Assembly: GCA_025331435.1 (NCBI GenBank)
Contig: JAIWNI010000202.1
Location: 1-26,085, forward strand
Reading direction: 5' to 3'
From: Choanephora cucurbitarum
Lineage: Eukaryota; Mucoromycota; Mucoromycetes; Mucorales; Choanephoraceae
Length of the DNA stretch: 26,085 bases
Below are positions 1 through 11,543 of the stretch, one piece after another. The notes under the pieces were generated by a model. That model worked only from the letters and a program-made list of their open reading frames with translations, was not told the DNA's origin and did not search any database. The stretch's first letter is position 1; every line of letters starts with the position of its first letter. Position numbers and translations under genes: made by a program.

Positions 1-134
1 ATCCATAGACTTTTTCAAAAAACCAAGTATAAAACTCAAATGAGGGAATTACACAGCATTTAACCAATAAAACGTAGCTTGCGAATTAAGTTTCCTTTTT
101 TGATACCCAATATCTCTTGTGGTGATATGTCTGA

Positions 135-177
135 TACACCGATCAAAAATCAACCACGTATTTACGTGCTAGAACAG
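135..177 (+). repeat. Left arm of a 43-bp dispersed inverted repeat
   Basis: This arm is the reverse complement of 1361-1403 with 5 mismatches in 43 positions by eye. Its centre is a self-palindrome (CACGTATTTACGTG), and the flanking part includes GATCAAAAAT, so the match is not only the palindrome. A shorter AGGACGT-type match lies further inside both arms. The arms are about 1.18 kb apart and could be the terminal repeats of a small, otherwise unrecognised element. A weak ORF (127-447, +) covers this arm; its protein resembles nothing I know and I do not call it a gene. Confidence 0.55.
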
Positions 178-1360
178 ATTGGACGTCCTCGTAAACCTTT
201 ATCCGCCAAAAAATCCCAAAAAGGCAGCTTCAGTGACAGTTTTTGGAGGAATAAATGTGCGATTACTATTTTTGACCAAAAATGCATTTTGAACACTTTC
301 TTCCTTTTTGAGCAGAGTGGTGACACGAATTTTTATAATTCTATGCCCGTCGACTTGCTCTTGCAGGCTGAAAAAGTCGAGTGCCTACAATATCGACTTA
401 CTTTCAAATTTTTTTCTTTCATTCTAGTACGGTGCTTCCATTTTTGAATAGAAAATAAGATGTTATTCTTAAGACAAATTAAATTATGGATTTTATTGGA
501 CGAAGAAAAAGAACGGTGTTGGAAAATTAAAAAAAAAAGAGTTATTTTCTACTTATCAATTTTCTCTTTTTCTTTCTTTGTCGTTTTGTTTTACTTCGTT
601 TTACTTTTGAATGAGTACCTCTATTCTTGAAGTAAGTAATTCAAAAGCTTTCTCATTGCATTATCTAATATTTTTTTGTTACAGTTAATATTAGTTTTAT
701 AGTTTATATGTTCTCTCAAGTAAGAAGATAAGTTGAAAAAGCAGGTAAGGTTAAATACGCGTTTCCCAATACTTTTTTACTAACCATCGCTTTACATGCA
801 GCTTTCAACTTGTTACTGTGACCAAGTACTACATACATCACCAAAGGTATTTAGGCACTGATTCTTAGGACTAGCTCGCTTTTATGTTCAAATTGCTTGA
901 AAGATAAACAAGTATGTATTGCTTAATCATTATCTGTAAGCTTCAACTAAAATTTTTACATAGACCACATCTATCGCTCACGTTAGATCTCGCTTTACAT
1001 TTAGCTCCAAAACTCTCTTTGCAAACATCAAGGTAAGGATCATTAATTCGGTATAGCAACCCAAGGATACCCCTTGTAGCCATTACACTGCTGGCAGACA
1101 TTCCGTTGTCGTAACTCGTTATCATCTTAATATACCAATTTAAAAATAATAAAATCCACATTTTTATAAACAATAATCCAATCAAACAAGAGGCCTAAAG
1201 GCTAAAAAAATATGAGCTCTGAAATGAAGTAGTACCATAAGTCCAAAAGCGTCATCTCTACTTGAAACTTTGATTCAAACCCCTACTTTTGTGTAACGAG
1301 GGAGCACGCCAGAACGCCTTCGTTGACTGTTCTAGGACGTTTCGAGCACGCCCAAAACCG
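178..1360. other. No recognisable gene; interior between inverted-repeat arms
   Basis: The sequence is AT-rich with long homopolymers. The short ORFs here (for example 943-1185 on the minus strand) have composition-driven translations without motifs. If the flanking arms are element termini, this would be the interior of a roughly 1.27-kb non-autonomous element. Confidence 0.4.
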
Positions 1361-1403
1361 CTGTGCTGGCACGTAAATACGTGGTCATTTTTTGATCGGT
1401 GTA
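1361..1403 (-). repeat. Right arm of the 43-bp inverted repeat
   Basis: This is the partner of 135-177 in opposite orientation, sharing the palindromic core CACGTAAATACGTG followed by TTTTTGATCGGTGTA. Similarity ends sharply at the outer edge. I found no target-site duplication. A weak ORF (1289-1540) overlaps it and is not credible. Confidence 0.55.
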
Positions 1404-2825
1404 GACGATCCTTTAGTGCTTGTTTCAGCATCGCAAAGCTTACACTTGTTGATTGTTGCTTAACGAGTTGTGTAATATTGATAGATAGAAGAGGGAGTCA
1501 AAGGAGAAATACTTTGAAACGGGTTATACAATTTATTTAGAAATAAAAGTGAGAGAGTTTTATTTATTCTAATTGTTACAAGAGTAATTATATGTGTGGA
1601 TTGAATAATGGTTTATCCTTGATTTCAATTTGAGAAAGATCTTGTAGCTAATTCTTTAGATTCAATTGCTGTATAAGTAAAATGATAGCTATTGTTGTTA
1701 TGTCAAATTCTTCGATTGGAAATACTCAGGGTTCATTAGCTGATTGTCAATTTTTGTCATACTGTAAATTACGGAGTTGAAGTGTATAATTTAGATCTTG
1801 AATATTTGCAGATACTTTGTATATTGTTTTAGTATCTTGAAGTAATATATTCTATATATTATGTTGTATTGTATGTTGTTTGTATGATATAAAATGTATG
1901 TGGTATATATCTTCAGTTATAGTATTTCATGTTGACAGATGTAATTGTATTAAGTTTGTAATTATGAAAAATTTTACTTATTCAATTTCAATTTATGATT
2001 CCTGTTCTTGGAAACATGTCAGGGTCATGTTTCCTTATTAGTGATTGAGCCGATAAAGATGTATATGATATTTTAAATGTGAAGATGAAGGTGTATATTT
2101 AATTAAATCAGATCATCACACGAGTACTGAACACACTGGTTTCAGGCATGGTGGAATGGACATGATGTTGTTTTCTTTCGTGAGGGCGCATCTTGTTATA
2201 GCAAAAACTGTTAAGAAATGGAGAAAGTGAGATGTAAGTATGAAAAGAGTGAAAAAAAGACGATTAGAGATTGACATGCAAATAATTGTCTGATTTTTTA
2301 TAAAGTTGTAGCGACCAATGAATGCAGATCATATTGCTTTTTTAGGTCTAGGTAACTTATGGCTATTCAGCAGACTGCAAAAAATTTTTCTAATTGTAGG
2401 GACTTATAAAAATTTCATGGTTTTCTCTTCGTTTTTATTATCATTTTTTCAAAAGTTACAATCAAGCACATGTTTATTCTGTACAGCGCTTCACTCCTAT
2501 TTCTTCAAAACGTGTAGCACAACGGGTAACTTAAGCACGTTATAGTACTACCCTTTACCAACAATTGTGTAAAGCTAGAATGAGCAGTTGTAAGTAGGGT
2601 TTTGTGTGATGTGAGTAAACTCTAACGGACCATCTAAAAAGTCAAGTTTTAATGGGGTTTTTTTTTTGGGGAGTATATTGTTCACACTTAAATTTCAGTG
2701 TCTATTGATGTAAGTATTGTGTATCTCATGGGATCGTTCCACTGCTGATACCTTGTCATTAAGCTTGGATCATCAATTACTTCAAGCGTAGCAGATACTT
2801 TCATTGTTTACTGTAACTTATCAAA
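1404..2825. other. AT-rich stretch without recognisable genes
   Basis: T-rich non-coding sequence. The only structure I note is a perfect 9-bp inverted repeat at 2010-2018 / 2026-2034 (GGAAACATG / CATGTTTCC, 7-nt loop). The ORF at 2318-2545 looks like low-complexity hydrophobic noise. Confidence 0.45.
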
Positions 2826-3053
2826 GCTCGCCTACTATTAGTCTCTGTATTCCCTCTGCTAGACTCCAGATCGCAACTGCTAGGCTTTGGTTGCTAGGAT
2901 AGACTCTGTTAACTCTAGATGCAATGTAGAAAGAAAACCAGGCATCTACAGCCCATATCCTTTTTACACTGCATCAAGGGTTAATAGAGTCTATCTTAGC
3001 AGTACCGACCAGGGGTCTAGCAGTGAGAATTCGGAGCCTAGTAGCAGGTGAGC
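2826..3053. mobile_element. MITE-like foldback element (long imperfect palindrome)
   Basis: The left arm (2826-2933) and right arm (2960-3053) are imperfect reverse complements around a 26-nt loop. Matching blocks include CTGCTAGAC, the TAGACTCT region with TTAAC, and GATGCA(A/G)TGTA(G/A)AAAG. The left arm is longer by about 14 nt because of a local tandem duplication around TGCTAGG. It has no coding potential. The size (about 230 bp) and architecture fit a foldback or MITE-type non-autonomous DNA transposon. I could not define a target-site duplication and saw no second copy here, so the family is unknown. Confidence 0.7.
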
Positions 3054-4354
3054 AAGCTAGCATTTTTTGATCTAGTTAAATATATTTAGTTGAAACCTAT
3101 TTTTGCGTCTGAAGTATCAAATGAATCCCTGAGGCCCATCACCCCATTGAAATTGAACTCCACCACCCCCTATTCCAAAAAAGGCTTTTTAACTATGCTC
3201 AGCTAATTCAGTCAGAACCACAAAAAAAATTGATGGTGATGTACAAAAAGCAGTCAAAAACAAATGTTGTGAGTTGAGCATTTTACGTCAGCGTCGGCAA
3301 GTGAATATAAATCTGACAAGTAAATATCTTCCTTTTTGGGGTCACTCTTCACCAAAGACATTCTTCACTGTTAATAAACAACCTTCATAGTTCACATATC
3401 TCTTATCCCTAATCTACTTATTCCGACATAAACACTCTCGTCTTTCAATCAATGAATTCTTATTTTTTATCTTACTCGGTCAGTTCTCTCTTTACTTGAG
3501 TTGAATTGAAGTCATCTCTCTTATTCTTTTCTATTTTATAACAAACCTAAAGTCCGTCAATCCGGTTTATTTTAAAAAAATGGGAGGGAAAATGCAGACA
3601 GGAATATAATAGAAAGTTTTAACAAAAAAATGTTAAATGTTTTTTCGACTTCTTTGTCAGGTTAAACTTTAAATTTGAAATCCCGCGTAAAGCGAAATCT
3701 CATTTTACGTCGAAAATATAACATAGATTGAAGGTTTACTCTCCGCGGATTGTTAACTTTGAAGAGCTTTCATATGCTACAATTGGTCTCAGCAAGTCAG
3801 ATAGCAACTCAGATTGATGCGTATTCAACAACTTGGCTCCTGCTGCAGAAGGCAGATAAACGGTGAAATTAAAGATGCTTCTAAGAGTATTGACGTAAAT
3901 ATATAGTACCTCTTCCTTGCTCAATCAAAGTCAACTTTGCATTTGGTATACATTTAAATCATCATTTATTTACCTTTCTTCATCCCAACTCTATTTAATC
4001 ATATTGTTGTGTCAATAATGTGATAATGCTATATCATCATAATTAATGCAATACAACGTGGAGCTGTTCAGTTTAAATTATGAACCCAATTGATAGAACA
4101 ACCATATCCTCGGTAAAAGAATTCTATCATGCTAGACACAGAAGATAAACTGAGTCGAATATCTGTTCATCAATGCATATTTCAGCTTTAAATGTAAACC
4201 ACTCATTTAAGGTCTGCGATCTGACACAGATACTTCTTCTTTAAATACCATGTACTTTTACACTTAATAAACCGGGATTTCTTGACTAGTTTAATTCTTA
4301 TTTCCTAACTTTTGTACACTGACGAATCACCTATTTTATCTTAATTACATTAAA
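3054..4354. other. Non-coding stretch upstream of the Harbinger-like remnant
   Basis: AT-rich, with a short hairpin near 3686-3709 (CGTAAA / TTTACG). The minus-strand ORF at 3736-3924 has no recognisable motif. I searched by eye for a terminal inverted repeat matching the DNA beyond 6433 and found none, so the left end of the Harbinger-like element is undefined. Confidence 0.4.
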
Positions 4355-5367
4355 ATGAACACTTTCAAGACAAGCCGCTCTGATGGAAGAATGTTCAATG
4401 AGAAGTTAAAAGCTGCAGTAAAACTTGATGCTATTTACAAGCTCTCTTGAAACCAAAAGATATTGGCGAAGCCTGGAAAACTCTTGCTCAAGAAATTAAC
4501 AGCCATTACCTTGGCGAATTGCCTCTCACTGATAGGTTATTCTACCAGAAGATCATTCAACCTGCAAGAGATGTTGTTCGTCAACAAAGAGTGGAGAATA
4601 CCACTGGATCCAACCAAACCAGTGGTGATTTTGAGGAAGCTTGTCTCAGCATTGTCGCAGAGGTTGGTATTTAACATCTCAAGGTTAAATAAAAATATAG
4701 AAACGGTGCAAGATACTAGCCTTAAAAATGCTTTATACAGCCTTACAATAAACTAAACATTGCTAATTCTATGTTAGTTAAATGCCAAGTCGCCAGATGA
4801 GGGAAAGCTGACGGAGGTTGCAGCTTCTGAACTACAAAGGCAGCGAAATGGTCAAGCTTTGGCGGCAGCTAGCGTCTTGTTTGGCGGGAAAAGAAGAGTG
4901 ACCACCGAGGAGGCCTCTTCTTCAACAGAAGAAGTTATTTTGGATGACAACACCGAAATGCCCTGCGGGAAAGAGAAAGTGGAGACACCAACGCTAAAAA
5001 ATTTTGACAGTGCTAATTTACAAGAACTTATGAACTAGTCAAAATAGACCATTCCAAGTTCAACAGCAATCATACCTTGGCATGCAATTCGTTGGAGGAA
5101 GACCGACGAGTGCATAGTCAAATTTAAGCTGCCGTCGACGAAAATGCCAAAACAATTAATGCTATAGAGCAGCGCTACGTTAAAAAGATCCGTCGCATGA
5201 CTGCTTTAATCAAGCAAAAAATCAACCATCTTGAGGCTCAGAACAAATTGATTTCGCAAAATCAACCGGCGAATATGCAGAACCAACTGGCCCATTTGCA
5301 GAATCAATAATTCATGATGCAACTACACATAAAAGATTATCAAATGTTCGCTGAAAGTTGGAGCTGA
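4355..5367 (+). pseudogene. Harbinger-type Myb/trihelix-like DNA-binding companion protein, disrupted
   Basis: PIF/Harbinger elements encode a transposase plus a Myb/SANT-like protein that helps bind element ends and bring the transposase into the nucleus. The start at 4355 (MNTFKTSRSDGRMFNEKLKA) is followed by a frameshift near 4440. A helical block at 4447-4662 contains LFYQKIIQPARDVVRQQR, which looks like the third helix of a Myb-like fold, then an acidic EEACLSIVAE segment. An intron is likely from about 4663 to 4777 (CTAAT branch-like site, acceptor TTAG). The second exon gives an Ala-rich, acidic region, then a further frameshift near 5040 and a coiled-coil rich in Gln, Asn and Lys up to the stop at 5365-5367. 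In-frame stops occur near 5128 and 5308. It converges on the transposase remnant on the opposite strand 71 bp away. The family call rests mainly on this pairing. Confidence 0.65.
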
Positions 5368-5438
5368 TCAAGCAACATATTTCAACCTCACAAATTTAAA
5401 ATGAAAAACGTTCGTTTCTTATTTTAGACATTACTTTA

Positions 5439-6433
5439 TCATAAATCTTCAAAATATTGTTCGATTGAGGGCGGTTGAACACCAAAGTAACTGCTTGTTT
5501 GATTGCCATTGTTGAGACAAACAATGCAGTTCCTGAACAATGTTCCAACAACATAAAATTTTCCGATTCTACTTAACAAAAGTTTTTGTTGGTTTTTAAA
5601 CCTAAGAAAACGAAAGTTTTCTCCAACATGACCAAACTACCACTTCACAACAATTCTCATCTTAAACATTATTAGATTGATGAGCTCCCAACCATCGTTG
5701 TATTCTCTGCTTTCTCTTTGCATAGGCCGCATAAGCCATGTCTCGTTTCGGTACGCCTGGTCACCATATATTTGGTAGCCACCTACTTCGAGATCATGAC
5801 TTAAAACTTCTGGAATAACACTGTTGTTTAGCATACGTTGATCATGCATAGCTCCAGCGTGGGGTCCATCTAAATAAGCAGTTATGCCGTTGGGAATAAC
5901 GACTGCTTAGTATTTAAGGCCGTGTTGGCGAATGTGCTCATTGTAGCTGTTTTCTTGGTTGATGATTAGTCTACACATGGGATTTATAGTACCATCAATA
6001 AATCCAACTATATGTTGAAATGAAGCTCGTTTCTCCGAGATAACTCTGCTAAACTGAATCAGTATGAATGGCATAAACTGACCACGGTTGTACTTGATTT
6101 TTTGATGATACGTGTCATAATGTAAGTCGATCATACCATTAAAAATTTTGCACACATCGGTATGATGTCTGCCAAAATTACACCAAGATCTACTAATCGG
6201 CAAAGAAAAGCAAGACGACGAAGTACAATAGCTATGCCTTCCAAACTTGAAACACGGTGTTCAACATTATATATTCTGTGGTAAGCAGCACTGTCATCTA
6301 TTTGCATAGCTGCGATTATTCTTCTTAGATCGGGTACTGTGAACTTGAAGCAAAATTTTCTTTTTTCATCAGTCATGGCTTCGAAACACAATTTTGATTT
6401 AATTAGATCGAAATTGTCAGAGAAGTTTGGCAT
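5439..6433 (-). pseudogene. PIF/Harbinger DDE transposase, inactivated
   Basis: This is a DDE_Tnp_4-type transposase that would cut and paste a Harbinger element. Reading from 6433, the N-terminal helical region (DEKRKFCFKFTVPDLRRII) runs to a frameshift near 6180-6200, then continues in a second frame. The RNase-H-like core shows the first Asp in GFIDGT (5996-5994), then HGLKY with an in-frame TAA (5909-5907) before AVVIPNG, and the second Asp in YGDQAY (5762-5760). At the third catalytic position the expected VEW reads VKW (Lys at 5645-5643) and is followed at once by TAG (5639-5637). The same frame then continues through FGHVGENFRF and a typical C-terminus (NGNQTSSYFGVQPPS) to TGA at 5441-5439. 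Length is near normal for the family. I place inactivation with high confidence; element ends were not found. Confidence 0.85.
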
Positions 6434-8426
6434 CTGTATTTAATAGAAAAGACTTATTTAAGTGTGAGTATTAAAAGAAGAGAAATGAAAAGAAAATGAG
6501 CTGTAAATATTAAATGAATTAGTCAAAGAGTTGATGTTTCATAAGCAAAGGAATGTATAATATCCAAAAGCCCTTGAGTCCAATCGGTATTGTAAGCTTT
6601 AAAATAGAGATTTGTATTTTTAAACCCAATTTGGCAGAAAAAACAAAACGTTTTGTGTAATTTTAAGTGTGCATGCCTTACATATTCAAAAAGGAAGAAT
6701 TGCAAAATAACATGCTAAACTCTCAAATATAGATAATTTGACTTTACTTTTCGTTTTTTGTCACAACATCTAAGTCATCGAAAAATGTCCCATTTCATTG
6801 CCCGTTTAAAACGGTGAATTTGGAACAAATGTCGGTGACCTAAATATGTAGAGATTTTGAGAAACAAAAGTGATATGGCTTCTCCTACTGCGAAAACGCC
6901 CTAAAAAAAAGGAGAATAACAAGTTAAATAAGTTTCTGACTATTTTTAAATTGTGGTCAGAGCTGCTGTTCTATTGATGAAATCGTTGGGATATTTGTAG
7001 GAAGATAAAAAGAAAAAAATTAGTCACGGTAGAAGAGGTGGGCGCTAAGATAAGGCGAGGTTCATACATAAGGATTATTTTCATCGATTTTAAACCGCAT
7101 CTAAAAAACGGAATTTTCTCTTTATATCAAGTATGAAAAATTGCCTCTTTAGGAACTGCTTAAACTTCACGGGGTTACAGCTCACCCTCAACAAATGAGT
7201 AAAAAGACCTTTTTTAGGCAATTGAGCTCCTCCTCTCCCCCCACGAAATGGGCACTCGTGCCTTCCTTTTCGGGGATAGTTACGATTAGGCGTTGTATAC
7301 CGTAAAATTGTGGCTTGCATTTAATTTATTGCTTATCGAAAATGATTAGATGATAATAGGCCATGTAATCGGCTATACTACTTTAGCAGGCACCATCCCT
7401 GACGCACTACGCACTACGCCGTATGCAATAGGTAAAAAATCATAAACAATAGGCAATAAGTCGTAGGAAGTAGGTAGCAGGTAGTCGACAGCAAGCAGTT
7501 CATATAATGAAAACATTAAGCTAGAAGACAATACTGCGCGTACACCTGAAAAGAAATAAAAGTGTTAGTTATATGGCAACTGGACATTGCTCATCATTAA
7601 TAACTTACCTTTGCTCGAAGTTACACAATTGAGACATGCTCTTTCCTACATTAAATAGATAACAAAATCAGTAATGCTTAAATGTAAATAACTTTAATTG
7701 CATATGTTACCTCAAGAACATTTCAAGATGCAAACCATTCCTTCCACGTCTAAATAAAATGTGTGTTAGCAAACAGTTTAGTTATATTTTAGAATATTGG
7801 CTAAACGCCTTTTGGAAGTATTAAAATTAGAACTAAGTACTAAACAAGAAGCTGCATCGATGATAATGTGTTATTCTATAAAAGAAGAAAGTACTTACCT
7901 TAGAAAGTTAAAAAGAAAGATAAAGGAATAACACGCCTTAAAAAATACACTAATATATTATGTTGGTAAATTAAACATTTAAATTTTTACTAAGTCCCTT
8001 ATTTTCTCTTAATCTTTTACTTTTACTTTCGAATGACCAAAGCGAAAGATAACGACAATCCTATAGCTCCTCATAGGAAACCTAACCCTTAGCAAGTAAA
8101 TTGCAGAATTGGGCTTACAAACGATAATAATTAAAAATCGACACTAATTTATCTTTGTAGTTTATGTCGAATGCTTTTTTCAAAAAAATACTATGCTAAA
8201 AGTTATTTAGCATTGTGTAGGTCGAGATTGTCAATTGAAAGAGGAGAAGTAATTGTTGTTAAAGTGTAAAGCTTTTGAAAATCTTTGCACAATGATGACA
8301 ATACACATTTTAACAATTAACTGTCAGTTCTCTTCGGGAAAGTGCTTCTCAAACCTCTGAACTAAGTAACAGCATCACTCGTGATTCACCTTCCCTAAGT
8401 TTGCAAACTTTGCTAGTGATGTCAAC
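6434..8426. other. Non-coding stretch with low-complexity patches
   Basis: No credible gene. A 30-bp motif at 6879-6908 also occurs at 16341-16369 (listed separately). Around 7400-7490 there are short degenerate iterations (CGCACTAC twice; several ATAGG/GTAGG units). A minus-strand ORF at 7090-7320 contains CP and a later GLFTHLLRV segment, faintly zinc-finger-like, but the second Cys and last His are missing and I do not call it. Confidence 0.4.
6879..6908 (+). repeat. Copy 1 of a short dispersed motif
   Basis: It reads CTTCTCCTACTG, then CGAAAACGCCC, then TAAAAAA, and matches 16341-16369 at about 26 of 29 positions in the same orientation. Sequence on both sides diverges. It may be the end of an unrecognised repeat family. 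Confidence 0.45.
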
Positions 8427-11400
8427 ATGAACAACGGCATTTTTTCTGGTCAATCTTTTTTTAGCTTTGGGAATCAAAACAGCGGCATCTTAATGGACAA
8501 CGGTTTCTTTATCGGTTCATCTTCTGCTGGCATTTTAGACGATATTAAAAACATAACAACCGATAATGGCATCTCTTCTGACGTACCTTCGTCTGAACCC
8601 ATTTATCACACTGAGAAAGAAAGGTACCCATTTCAATTAATGAGCGACATAGAAGTATACATAGCGAATTGCTAAGGCCATTCTAAATTGTGAGGATGAA
8701 GAACTCGAAGAAAATCAAAGGGATGATGCGCTTGACTTGGTCAATCACATTCATGGCGGTATTACTGGCGCTTTTTCCTTGAATACCATAGTTTCTTTTA
8801 TGAGTATTTTTGACGATGGCGATGAAAACACATTAAAAAATATTGCTAGTGATGTTATGAAGACGTTTTCTGATGCTCACCCTGCTAACCCGTTTAGAAA
8901 TGTTTAGGTTTTGTATTGGTTGCTTTCTTCAATAGTAGCAAAATGAATCTTTCTATAGCCAAGATCAAATCAATCATGACTATAATTTGACTATTGTTTA
9001 AGCTCAAAGAAAGAGACAACACTTTGCATATCCCAAAACTGACTACATCCTTCATTTCAACGAACGCAAGAGAACTCGTTTTCTTTTCTTGACTTCCACA
9101 AAACAATCGGATAAAGACAAACACGACGATGAGCATAATTTCTACATGAACAAGCCCTCAGTGCACTTGAAGTCCTTGATGGCTGACCCGGTGTAACATA
9201 CTCAATTGTCAACGTTGCTTGATCGTACTACTTGCGAGACGAAGAGTCTCAAACAGAACTACAAATGACGTACTCATGAATTCTTTCAACAAGTTATGAG
9301 TGCTCTTGACAACGACAACGATGTTCGGGTTGCTCATCTAGTCCGAGTGAACTAAACTGACAACTGGAATTGTGTTTAGGTGTCTAACTTCTTTGTCAAG
9401 AAGGAAGACTTAAATTCTGAATATATCACTTACCTCCACGACTTTCCTGTAAAGTACATCGGTGATTAACCTAGTTCAATTTTTGTGACCATCGATGTAT
9501 ATAAACAGCCTTTTTGTATCTGGAGTATTTATCAAAAGGTCGATAAAATTTACTATGCTCGTTTCAATTACTGTTCCATTTCGTTTTGTGCTAATTATCA
9601 GCCTATTGCACCCAATCACATGTCGCTTCGATTCTGGACCGAACAACACAGTGCTTCAAAACTCACGCGTCACAAGGCTAATGGTTGTTTTATGAAGATC
9701 ATCGTTGTCCTCTTATTTTGTTCTCTGACAATACTTACGGTAGTCAATCAAAGCGGTACAACGCGTTTGGTATTTGTTTGATAACTCCCGTTGCATTGTT
9801 CTTCGATGCAAGAGCCTCTAAAAATAATATGTGCTTTATCTATACCTCAAACAAGAAGCTATCGGCCGTTGAAATGCTTTCTGCTTTCGTAGATGACTTT
9901 GTAAAACTAGAAAATGGAGTTGTTATGTACCCTGTATCGCACTATGAGTACGTTCTGGTGGTTGCTCCTCTTCTTTTGATTCCTGCAGATAACTATCGCA
10001 AGTCTAATTTATCGATGCGCAAGGAAAGCTCTGCTGATCACTTTTGTCGAAAGTTTTAAATGTCTAATAAAACCAGACTTAATCGACTATTGCAAAAGAA
10101 CGTAGGGAAGAAAGCTCGTCTGGCACACGAGATGAACCTACGGAACCCAAAACAATTGGAATCAATCCAGCACACCGTATATTAACATGTAAAGATTAAG
10201 GATCTTCAAATCTTTTTGGAATCAACGGATGCCTTATACTTGCTCCAGATGAAGAAAGAAGGTTACGGAAGGAATGGCAATGAACTATTGCGTTTGAGAG
10301 CCTTTGATCCTATCGTGGATACTCCTGTAGAACTCGTGCATATTGTACCTCTTGGGTGTTGAATGGGTCTCCTTCAGCTTTAATGACAAAAAATCTTAAA
10401 AGCCACCGAGAAGGATCTATTTCAAAAGGCTATCTGTGAGCAGCGCACCTCTCCAACTTATACAATAAACTTAAGGGTTAGTTTGAACCGCAACGGCTCT
10501 TTTGACGGTAGGAACTTCAAGCAGTTGATCCAGGTGTTGCCCGTCATTCTTAGACATGCGGTCTCTGATATCCCTAAGAAATAAAAACTTGATTTTATAG
10601 CCAAATGCCTGGTTACTCTGGGGTGCTTGACATCCTTGCTTCACATGCGAAGTGTTGAAGGAGATCTGAAATGTTACACTTCTTTTGTCATGTCGCTTTT
10701 GAACGAACTTTCCGATCGTATTTTCATTTAGGATAATTACTTAATTAAGAATGGGTTATCTTTGGAAACAATTATTTCACTGCAACTCAAATTTTACTTC
10801 CTTTACCATTTGGAAGAAGACATTATTCGTTTTGGTTTGCCCGTTCACTATGAGACCGAACATGGTGAACGATTCAACAAGTTTATCCGGGAAGAGATTA
10901 TGCGTACTAACCGTCATAACCCTTCAAGAGATATGGCTATTAGTTGCCCAAAACAGTTCGCTGTTTATCATGTTGTTAATGATGGATCTTTCATTGTTAC
11001 TAAATTCAGCGGAGATAGAACTATAGAATCAAAGCAAGTTATGGGTGCTAGGTGTTAATTTAAGATGTTGAAAAAAGAAGAGTCATAATTCTTTGATCTG
11101 GTCTTGAATTATTCGGAGAATGCTGATAACAACGGCTATTATGAAAAGACTGGCAATTTTTCAAGAGTTGCAACAGCAGACGTCTTCATTTGTTCTATTT
11201 CTTGTATTAGCGAAGACATTATTGGCGTAATTGTTTCCGTTGAAAAGCTCATTGGAGAAGGAAACGGCAAAAATGTTAAATAAGCTAAGTACACAATTTT
11301 CACTTACAAATTTAAATAGCTTAATCCAAGCATTTCTTTTTTTATTATGATAGGGATTCTAACTCTGCCACTTTGTCTTCTGGTTGGCTTACTACTCAGA

Positions 11401-11543
11401 AAAATAACATTGTCATGAAAAAAGAAACCACTGTCGTTCAAGGACTTGCAATCGAAATCGAACATGTCCAGCGTTTCGACATGCATTTGTTTTTAAAATT
11501 CAACAAGCCTGAGCAATCTCTAAAGTTAATTCTAAGTTGCTAA
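8427..11543 (+). pseudogene. Large fungal DDE-type transposase (CACTA/KDZ-like, class uncertain), heavily decayed
   Basis: The start at 8427 opens an Asn/Gly/Ser-rich N-terminus (MNNGIFSGQSFFSFGNQN); an acidic segment follows in another frame at 8671-8904. From about 9040 to 9690 a frame-2 block carries several stops. From 9685 to about 11283 a single frame runs 1.6 kb with roughly ten stops but no indel. That frame shows ILFSDNTYGSQSKRYNAFG, then LSAVEMLSAFVDDFVKLENG, VLVVAPLLLIPADN, AFDPIVDTPVELVHIVPLG (10300s) and IRFGLPVHYETEHGERFNKF followed by TNRHNPSRDMA (10820-10940). I associate this motif order with a widespread fungal transposase family related to CACTA/KDZ-type elements; exact placement is from memory. 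A probable intron (about 11286-11353, acceptor ATAG) leads to an open last exon at 11354-11543. No terminal inverted repeats were identified. Confidence 0.7.

Noticed and set aside
1262..1290. T-arm-like sequence suggesting a tRNA
   Set aside because: No acceptor or anticodon stem can be built around it on either strand.
6879..6908. Motif at 6879 as the right terminal repeat of the Harbinger-like element
   Set aside because: No inverted counterpart was found upstream of 4355, and the second copy at 16341 is unrelated to any Harbinger coding sequence.
7090..7320. Small zinc-finger-like ORF on the minus strand
   Set aside because: It has a CP and a GLFTHLLRV segment but lacks a complete C2H2 set, and has no supporting neighbours.
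8427..11543. Alternative genetic code in which TAA/TAG encode Gln
   Set aside because: TGA stops and frameshifts also occur, catalytic residues are lost in other elements, and CAA/CAG are used freely. Decay explains the data better; housekeeping genes would be needed to test it.
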